A stretch of 64,000 nucleotides of DNA, taken from assembly GCA_030435675.1 (NCBI GenBank), contig CM059625.1:6076001-6140000 (forward strand), read 5' to 3'. Positions 56,668 through 64,000 of the stretch are shown piece by piece. This DNA is from Steinernema hermaphroditum. Taxonomy: Eukaryota; Nematoda; Chromadorea; Rhabditida; Steinernematidae. Numbering within the stretch: position 1 is the first letter of the stretch; each line of letters starts with the position of its first letter. A program made the translations under genes and the position numbers. The notes below the pieces were generated by a model. The model did not search any database, was not told where the DNA came from, and saw nothing but the letters and a program-made list of their open reading frames with translations.

Positions 56668-59116
56668 TCACTCCAGAGTCTCTTGACTATCCTCTTCAAT
56701 CTTAATTTGTTCAGTCGACAAAGGCACAGTGATCTTCTCATCAACAAGTTCATGTTCCAGAATAGGGGCATCGCAGTCAAATCCTCCTGGAAAAACATTC
56801 TCTTTAAATGCAAGCAAATAAATTTCACCACCCACCTCGTAATTTGATGCGCTCATCCTTTTCGCTTTCGTATTGCGCTTGGTTGGCTTCACGTACTCCG
56901 TTGAACTCATCCATAATTTTACGGCGTTTCTCAATAACCTCCTTAGAAGCCTTTCCGCGCTCGCGCTTATCTTCCTCTTCGAACTTTTGTGAAGTGGTCT
57001 TCATGTTCTTTTTGATTTCCTTGACCTTGGCATCCGAAAGCTTCACAGGGGGACGAGGACGCCAACGTAATTGAGTCAAACGGTCAACATTTTTACGCAA
57101 CAGCTCACGTCCTTGGAAAGTATACAGACGATAGCCACAGTCCATACTTGCGCGTCCAGTAACGACGGTGCATGTAACATAATATCGCCCAGTGGGATCC
57201 CAATATCCCTACAAATAACATTTCAAACATGAGTGACAAAATCTTTCAAAATTACTCGGTTAAAGCCAGCATGTTCGGCACAATTAGTCCGCGCCGGTTC
57301 TGGTTTGTTGGTATCAATGAACAAAACACTTCCACTTGAGGAGTCCATTGATGCGACGACAAGCCATCCACCGACAGGAGCAAAGGAAATGTGATTGAGT
57401 TTAACACCCGCATCTAGCTTCGAAACAAGCTGGGGAATATGCTTAGACGGATCCAAACGGTAAACTTGGGGAGTGGCTTTGTTGTCATTTCCAATAAGGA
57501 CGCAGAACTTGTCAGCGTTTGGATCCCACGCAAAAGAAATAAATGGCTCAGTCAAAGGCATAGACTGAACAGAAATTTGCTTTCCTTTGCACTCGAAAAC
57601 TTCAAGATGTGACGAAATTCCCTAAAACAATAAACAATTTTAGCAACGCAATAACGGTGACCAACCGAAAATTTAACGGTGTTATCCTTCTGAACCGTTC
57701 TTTTCGTATATCGCTCCGTATGTGCAGCCAAATGATCACCACACTTTTGCCAATAAAGTTCAGCTGACTGGACGGAGAATAAGCGATGAGAGCGCAGCTT
57801 CTCACGAGATGGGAAGTCCATGACACCAATCTCTGATGGAGTGTTCTGTTCAACCTGAATTTGCAATTAACGAAATTAGCAATTTAGTTAGGTACTCACT
57901 CGTTCGGCACAGTAATAGCCGATCTGATTGCGTGTTGGAGACCATTGGAATTCGGTGATTCCTTCAAGAGTGATGCTTTTCTTGTTGTTGAGAGTGAAGG
58001 TATCGGAATCGTAGACACAAATCCCATTGCCACCAGGCTTAATGCAGGCAAAATACTGCTCATCATGAGACCATTTGAAGAACGGCCACGCGTTCAAACG
58101 GTTAGATCCAACAAGGGTATGCAGGGAGAAACCTTTCACCATCTCTCCGGTATTCACATCAAATATACGCAGACTGCTCGGGTCGTGACTCAGTCCACGA
58201 TGGTTGCTGGGAGCATGAGTTATTAAGAACTTCTCATTCGGCGAAAAGTCGAGATACTGGACACCTTCGTGTTCGAAACGCATGATTCGAGTGAATTGCT
58301 CGCCTCCCCAGATAGCAACTCCTTTGGCAACATGAATAGTGGCGAGATATGTGCCATGAGGGGACCACTTGAAAACCGTATCGGTCCACTGCTGACGGTC
58401 AAGACAAAGTTGTGGTTCCTGCCCGTGCATATACCAGCTTATTGACACAGTTGGATTGGCTCCTTGTCCAGGACTTAGATGCTGCATGGCAAATTGATCG
58501 TGACACTTTTCGTTTTGAAGCCAACCCCACAAATCACCCTGCAAAGAATCACTAACTCATTTCACTCATCATAATATCATGTAACATACCACATCAACCA
58601 GCGACCTCTTAGCTGGCGGTTCGAATTTGTCGGCAGGTTTCTTCATGTGTAGAAGATCAGATATCAAATGTGCCTTGAAAATGTGCTTCTTGTCGAGAAC
58701 ATGACCGTCTAGGATGGCTTGCGCATTCTCGGCGGCGTCGCGATCGGATACAAAGAGGAAACAGAATCCCTACAAATTACAGTAAACAAATTACCACATA
58801 CTGTTCACGCGTCAACTCGTGATACCTTTGTTTTGCCATCATCGTCGAACGGATATTCATCTCTGTAATCCTTAGGGCACGTGGCGGCAAACAGTTTGCC
58901 AAGAACGTTCTTCAGCTTCACGAAACGATCTTCTCCAACAATGGGGATTCCAAAAACAATGATACAACAAGCCTCATACTCGTTGATATCGGGCTTCTTC
59001 GCCAAATGTTCACCGAGCAGCTCCTCTTCGTCAAAAGTATCCTCAAAATCTTCAGGATCAGAGAAGCTTGGAACTTCGTCATTCTTGTCCGCGATGTGAT
59101 TGTCAACAACAGCCAT
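56668..59116 (-). CDS. eif-3.B: translation initiation factor eIF3 subunit B
   Basis: Start ATG at 59116 (MAVVDNHIADKNDEV), stop TGA at 56668. An acidic N-terminus leads to an RRM (CIIVFGIPIVGEDRFVKLKN, GFCFLFVSDRDAAENAQAIL), then the beta-propeller region (WSPHGTYLATIHVAKGVAIW, FSPNEKFLITHAPSNHRG, LNHISFAPVGGWLVVASMDS, GYWDPTGRYYVTC). A C-terminal helical region follows (KKNMKTTSQKFEEEDKRERG). This is the scaffold subunit of eIF3, which binds the 40S ribosome and recruits mRNA and initiator tRNA in the cytoplasm. The order and content match eIF3B throughout. Confidence 0.96.
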
Positions 59117-60109
59117 TGTGGTTGTGAGTGATGATATATAAAACCCTGAAACCATTAAATGATGGGCAAAAAGAACAACAGACAGCACAACGCATCCGCA
59201 AATAACAGCGTGCAAAAATGAAAGCATTTTGTGAAAGAAACTGTGTCTAACGGAAGTATATGTACGAATCTGCAGCGTTAGCTTTCACAGCTTTACAAGA
59301 ACGAATAGCGGAAACAAATGCTATTTCCGTGAAATTTCGCAAGAACGAGCATTCAAACGTCCACAGTATGCTTTAAAGAACGCAGACGCGTCAGAGCAAG
59401 TTGATCGTTGTGGGAACCAAATCCCATGAATTTTGATAATCACATTTTGGAAAACAAAGCAACAACAATCATCGAAAAGATCACCGAATATCACGTTGGA
59501 CCAACCACGCTTAATATCAAACTCGTAAAACACAGAAAATAAGAATACGGTTGACGCAAGGTCTTAAAGGGAATCGCCATACCGACATGTCAAATCGGGA
59601 AAGCTCGAACAAATACGAGTTCATTTTTTGACCATTGCTTTAATATGCTATGCTCTAATATGAAACGCTATAAGTTGAGATTTGAAAGTATCGTTCAATC
59701 AGCTTCTTGACAATTTATAGATATTTGTAGATGTTAAATACGATCAAACAAGGGTTGCTTCTACAAGCAGACTAGTCTCATCAGTGGAAATGTGATCACT
59801 AATGCATGGCTTCGGTTCAGTATAATTTCTTTGAGCAGTAATCTCCTCATCTAGTCGTTTCGAGCGTTCAGGAGAAAAAGTTACAAAGCGTAGATCTACA
59901 AGAACATAGCATGCGCCCCACTGAAGTAGCGACGTCATTGAAGGGAGTGACTCCCCGTACAATCTGGCACACGCTGGGATAACTTCGACCATTTACTACC
60001 AACAATAAATAGGGGAAAAGCAACAAGACACCTGTAGATCGAACCCGGACAAGTACATCACAACACGGCTGAGAGGTGGAAGCCTCTTATCTTACACACC
60101 GAAACGAGA
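59117..60109. other. intergenic between eIF3B and CLPTM1L-like genes
   Basis: A minus-strand frame from an ATG at 59992 to 59744 (82 codons) is open and could be a small gene, but shows no domain or clear splice support. Otherwise nothing is seen. Confidence 0.4.
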
Positions 60110-61969
60110 TTATTTGGTCTTCTTCGATTCATTAGCTTGTTCTTCGAATGACTCTCCGAACTCATTGGCTCTAGTTTTGTCAACCGGATAAAGGTACCGC
60201 TGGTACAGATAAATCAGGAACACGAAGTCGTCGCGGAAGCAGGCCATTCGATGAGCTGTGGGCATGGTGATGATAAAGGCAAACATATCATCAATGAAAG
60301 TATTGAAAGCCTTGTACATGAACGCCTTCCACGGCAAATGGGCGACCGATTTGAGCTTGTAGTTAAGGAATAGCTGCGGCATCATAAAGAGAAAGCCGAA
60401 GGCATAAACCCCATTGGCAGCACATTGAATGATCCAGCTATACCAAGATTTGTGGGGAATATAGGCAAGGCTGAAAGCAGACTGGTAATGACAGAGAGCA
60501 CAGCACCTTCTTACCTATACAAGGATCCACCAATACAAAGCGGGATTAATAAATAAATCAAATACTTCATAGCTTCGGAATCAAAATCATCAGTTTGGGC
60601 TTCGGCCACGGAAGCTGTTCTGTATGAGATACGCGGGATACCAGACTTAAAAGTAATAGTCATCCGAAGAGCTTTGGTGACTTTCCACGCTTCGACAATG
60701 ACTCCCACTCCAGATGGAATTAAAACCAAAAGACTTGTTTTCTGGTCAAAGAGGTAAACGACGATAATGAGCTGGCTGAAACATCTCCAGAGCACCGCTC
60801 TAAATCGAATAATATCAGCACAAAATAATAAAGGCGAATTATACCTTGTCGATAGACCAACCATATTTTTCCGGTTACGCCAGAATGAGATATCGTTCTT
60901 AAACGCAAGAATATCGAAGAAGATATGCGATGATGCCACAAAAGTGGTTGCAGCAAGCAAATAGAAGCTAGTATCAGCATAAATGCCCTTCACCTCATCA
61001 ATGTCACGGTCACTGAATCCAATGTCTCGAAACGCCTCAAAAGTCATAAGCGCAGAGATCAACAGACGGAATTTTCCGATAGACACCGGTTTGTACTGGA
61101 TTTGTAAATCAACAGTATCCGTACTCGGCTTCACATGGACTAAGTCCTTCTCCCGGAAACTGACACGGTTGATGAAGAAAAATGGCCAGTAATAAACAAG
61201 GCCATTTTCAACAGTAAGCTGGAGTTGTTGATGGATTTCGGCCGGCACCTTCTGCTTTAGAAACAGTGGCGATTCCGCTGCAACGGTAAGCGGGAGCACT
61301 GAGCGAATATGAGTGACTGGAGTTCCAGAAGCTCTCAGCTGCCGCATTGATTGAGAACTCGATAATTCATCGGGCTCCGCCGATCCTGCCATTAGTTGAA
61401 AGGTTTCAGCGCTCGGAACACGGTATTCGGTTAGACACACGGACTTTACCATTCGCCATTCTGACTGCAAAAAGTAAACTTGCATGAGTTTTGACAATTT
61501 GAGATAACGGCGCTCACCTTGTAAGGGTCCACATCTTTACAATCAGCAGGTAAGAGAAAGACGTGGGCGTACAAAGTTCCATTATTTCTAGTATGACTTG
61601 GTACATCGATTTGAACACGTTTGTCAATCGATTCTGTTATGTCCAAAAAAGCAATTCGATGGACTTCATTGCCTTTATTGACCACGTGGTCAGGGTTCGA
61701 AGCGATTGACGTATAGATGCGCAACTGCAGCGCTGGCCATTCACCCTGATCATTGGGTGCTATCATAGGCTGAAAGGTGAGAGGTACAACATGCGAAGAG
61801 AAACTAGCTAACTTACTAATAAACAGTCTGATTTCGCATGTTGAGCCGTGCACACTTCAGGGTGGAATAATTCGTAAATTCCGTGCAGGGAGTAACCGAC
61901 GTACACGGCGAATATAGCGCTAACGAACGCGGTAAAGCCAAACGGTAATAACTTTCGTGGGCAAGCCAT
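60110..61969 (-). CDS. cleft lip and palate transmembrane protein 1-like (CLPTM1L)
   Basis: Exons from ATG 61969 (MACPRKLLPFGF, after TTTTCAG) to TAA at 60110, about 500 residues. A single N-terminal membrane segment is followed by a luminal beta-rich domain with the conserved TRNNGTLYAHVF. A multi-span region follows: DEVKGIYADTSFYLLA, DILAFKNDISFWRNRKNMVG, AVLWRCFSQLIIVVYLFDQK, AMKYLIYLLIPLCIGG, VYAFGFLFMMPQLFLNYKLK, YKAFNTFIDDMFAFIITMPT and LYQRYLYPVDKTRANEFGES. The match to CLPTM1L is close along the whole length. The family works in the ER membrane and includes lipid scramblases that supply substrates for GPI-anchor synthesis. Confidence 0.95.
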
Positions 61970-62463
61970 TCTGGTTTCCCTGAAAATAGCACCGAATTAA
62001 TCAAAGTTAATGCAGCGCGGCTAAAAGCTGCACGATTTTACACGAAAAAGAAAACAATTTATTTAACGGTTAATAAATAGTCGCAATTGTGGGGAGAGCG
62101 TGCTATCTTGTCTCTAGACAACGTTCGCAAAGCAAACCACGGAAACGTTGAAATTTCACATAAATAGTCCATTGCACAACTAGTTTCAATGCCAGAATTT
62201 AGATACTGTACGGTGGTAATTGTCACGACCAAGGTGCGAGCAGCGCTTGCAGGTTTGCATTTTGTGCGACGAGAACTAACAATTCCAACAACGGCGACGA
62301 CCACTGGCAGGAAATACAGACAAGGAGATGCGAAATGCGGCCACACACGTTGAAGTGCATGAGATCATATTTACGAAAACAAGCCAAAATAATCAATCAA
62401 TGGTATTTATACGTTGAATTACAGATTTGAAGTGGGTAAAGAAGAAGGGATGTACAGCATGCT
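61970..62463. other. short intergenic region between two minus-strand genes
   Basis: No exon supported. It contains the downstream end of the RNase H2A gene and the upstream region of the CLPTM1L-like gene. Confidence 0.5.
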
Positions 62464-63640
62464 TCAGAAGGATTCTACCGAGTGGATGGCATTCATCGTC
62501 CGCTCGCGATAATAGGCACTGCGAGAATGAGCGGCAGGGCCGGAGGAGGCAGTGAAAAATGATTTTACTGTGGCCACCTTCGTATGGTCTTCCCTGAAAT
62601 GTCTTCCATCAGTCACTGCCAACTCATTTTTTTCGCTTACCAGTCACATTTAACAGCTGCTTTATCCAGTGCAGCATCGGCTGTCTTCCAACTGAATCGA
62701 ACGAGAGTGGAATAGCCGAATACGGGATCGATTGAGTTTGAAAGAAATTTCTTTGTCGACGGATCTGAACTTTTGAGTAAAGTTTACATCAACAATTCTA
62801 GAGTGCTGGTGAAGGAAATTTTCGTTGCAATTTTTAGTACAAATACAATTTCTTTCATACTACTCCAGCATAATTTTTAAAGAAATTGCACTTTAAATAC
62901 TCACCACCGGGGTACCCGGACCCGTAGCCGTCTTCGGGAACCTTGATGACCGCTCCCTCCTCGAAGCTCCAGTCGTTGAGCACTTGATCCCGAGTTACTT
63001 TGGCGGCGATTGACGCTGCACTGACAATAGGGTATTTAGAATCGGCCTTTTCGGAGACCACAATCTCGATTCCCGGGAATCGTTGTTGTAGTTTATTCTG
63101 ATACGTTCCCTTGGGACCTACAGTGTCAACGTAAATCTAGGAGTGCCACTGTCAAGGATGAACTCTTCCGCGCCGCACATACCTCCTTGACGTTGATTTG
63201 CATATCAAGGGCTTTTTGAATAAGTAAAATGGCGCTGTTGTGGGACAGCTCGTTGAGGGAACACTTTAGTTTGCGAAGCATGGCGGCGCTAATCATTCGA
63301 GCCGACAGGTTGCGTGTTGCGTAGGCCACGATCTTCTTCGTTTCATCGTCGTTGTTCATCAAATCGAATATTTCAGCACGCTTCTCTTCGGTGAGCGCTT
63401 TCGAATCGTCCACACCTGTTTACACATAATTAGGGTGGTTCCAATTGTGTTAAAATTACCCAAAGCTTTCAGTTGCTCGGCGTTCTCGAGAGGTGATATA
63501 GCACAAGCATAGAGCATAGGGCCAAGGACGGGTCCTCTTCCGGCCTCGTCGATTCCGAGAACACAAGGCCTTCCATCGGCAAAAACAGCAAAGTTAGAGC
63601 TGGGCACGGTGGGGCAACTAGTGAAGCTTGCTTCCGACAT
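62464..63640 (-). CDS. rnh-2: ribonuclease H2 catalytic subunit A
   Basis: Start ATG at 63640 ([20 protein letters not shown]), stop TGA at 62464. At least six exons, about 290 residues. The catalytic motif [17 protein letters not shown] supplies the Asp and Glu, [11 protein letters not shown] the DSK motif, YVDTVGP another acidic site, and [19 protein letters not shown] a further conserved site. GYGSGYPG is followed in the next exon by DPSTKKFL, then [18 protein letters not shown] and a last exon ending SVESF. RNase H2 removes ribonucleotides and RNA-DNA hybrids from the genome in the nucleus. All acidic catalytic residues are visible. Confidence 0.95.
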
Positions 63641-64000
63641 TTTCAAACGATAGTATGTCGATAAGCTATTCGGCTATATTCGAACGGAACTATAAGAAAC
63701 GTAGCGATGCGATCTCCAATGCGGCTTCTCTTTCACACTTTTCGTTTCCCGCCAACGAAACGTTTGAAATGTACTTGGAAGATATGTGGTATACCCTCTA
63801 TGTTCGGGGTACCTTGAACTGCACCGAATGTCTTTAGAGAAATTATATTCTACAGCTTGAAAGCGTTTAAGAGGGTCGGGTACAACTGATCCCAAGACAT
63901 GGTTCGTGGGATCAGTTGTCTTGGGATCATGCCGTTTAAGAATGGTCCACTCTTGCAGTGTGTTCATGCTCTCAACCATAATGTATTCAAGCGCTAATGC
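63641..64000. other. right end, no firm gene; contains a compact inverted repeat
   Basis: A minus-strand frame (63979-63674) is open for about 100 codons but has no recognised domain. It may be an exon of a gene continuing to the right. The overlapping hairpin sequence at 63882-63928 is listed separately. Confidence 0.35.
63882..63928. repeat. overlapping 12-bp inverted repeats able to form two alternative hairpins
   Basis: ACAACTGATCCC (63882-63893) pairs with GGGATCAGTTGT (63908-63919). Independently, GATCCCAAGACA (63888-63899) pairs with TGTCTTGGGATC (63917-63928). Both stems are perfect and share bases, so only one can form at a time. Confidence 0.9.

Overview
The window is nuclear DNA of a nematode, most likely a rhabditid with a compact genome. 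Nearly every recognisable gene is split by many introns of about 45-60 bp ending in TTTCAG or TTTTAG. Many start codons sit a few bases after an acceptor-like TTTCAG, as expected for spliced-leader trans-splicing. The gene set includes nematode-typical genes: a LIM plus transglutaminase-like protein of the ltd-1 type, a dhs-6-like SDR-SCP2 fusion and a DUF148/SXP-like protein. There are no operon-style prokaryotic genes, no CRISPR array and no intact viral or transposon gene. Exon limits were read by eye from splice sites and reading frame. Several models close exactly in frame: jmjd-2, skp-1, atg-4, ECH1, dhs-6, POLE4-like, ltd-1 and chitinase.

Layout: 1.2-4.0 kb (-) is a very acidic protein with SUMO-interacting-like motifs and a ZFC3H1-type zinc finger. 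At 7.3-7.7 kb (-) is a single-HMG-box protein, and at 9.0-12.6 kb (+) a KDM4/JMJD2 histone demethylase. 12.6-14.7 kb is repeat-rich intergenic DNA. Then follow a DUF148-like gene (+), SKIP/SNW1 (-), the ATG4 protease (-), a dienoyl-CoA isomerase (+), HSDL2/dhs-6 (+), a POLE4-like histone-fold protein (-), an uncharacterised gene (+), a two-domain cysteine-rich defensin-like peptide (-) and a TTC38-like TPR protein (+).

32.8-43.2 kb is structurally the most unusual part. An intact 2-hydroxyacyl-CoA lyase (hacl-1) is followed by fragments of the neighbouring WASH-complex gene (WASHC4/SWIP type) and a dynein light chain fragment. Next comes an Aurora-like kinase whose catalytic HRD is HRG, then a near-identical truncated second copy of hacl-1, then the complete WASHC4 gene. 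This looks like a decayed tandem segmental duplication.

The right part holds TSR1 (-), a long gene-poor stretch at 46.3-50.3 kb, ltd-1 (+) with an apparently inactive transglutaminase domain, and a secreted GH18 chitinase (+) with three cysteine-rich chitin-binding-like domains. It ends with eIF3B (-), CLPTM1L (-) and RNase H2 subunit A (-).

Functionally the region is a mixture of housekeeping genes: chromatin and splicing (HMG box, KDM4, SKIP), ribosome and translation (TSR1, eIF3B), DNA replication and repair (POLE4-like, RNase H2A), lipid oxidation (ECH1, HSDL2, HACL1), autophagy and endosome function (ATG4, WASHC4), and cuticle or immunity candidates (ltd-1, chitinase, defensin-like peptide). 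I saw no obvious multi-gene pathway cluster. The candidates for something new are the Aurora-like HRG kinase inside the duplication and the double CS-alpha-beta peptide.
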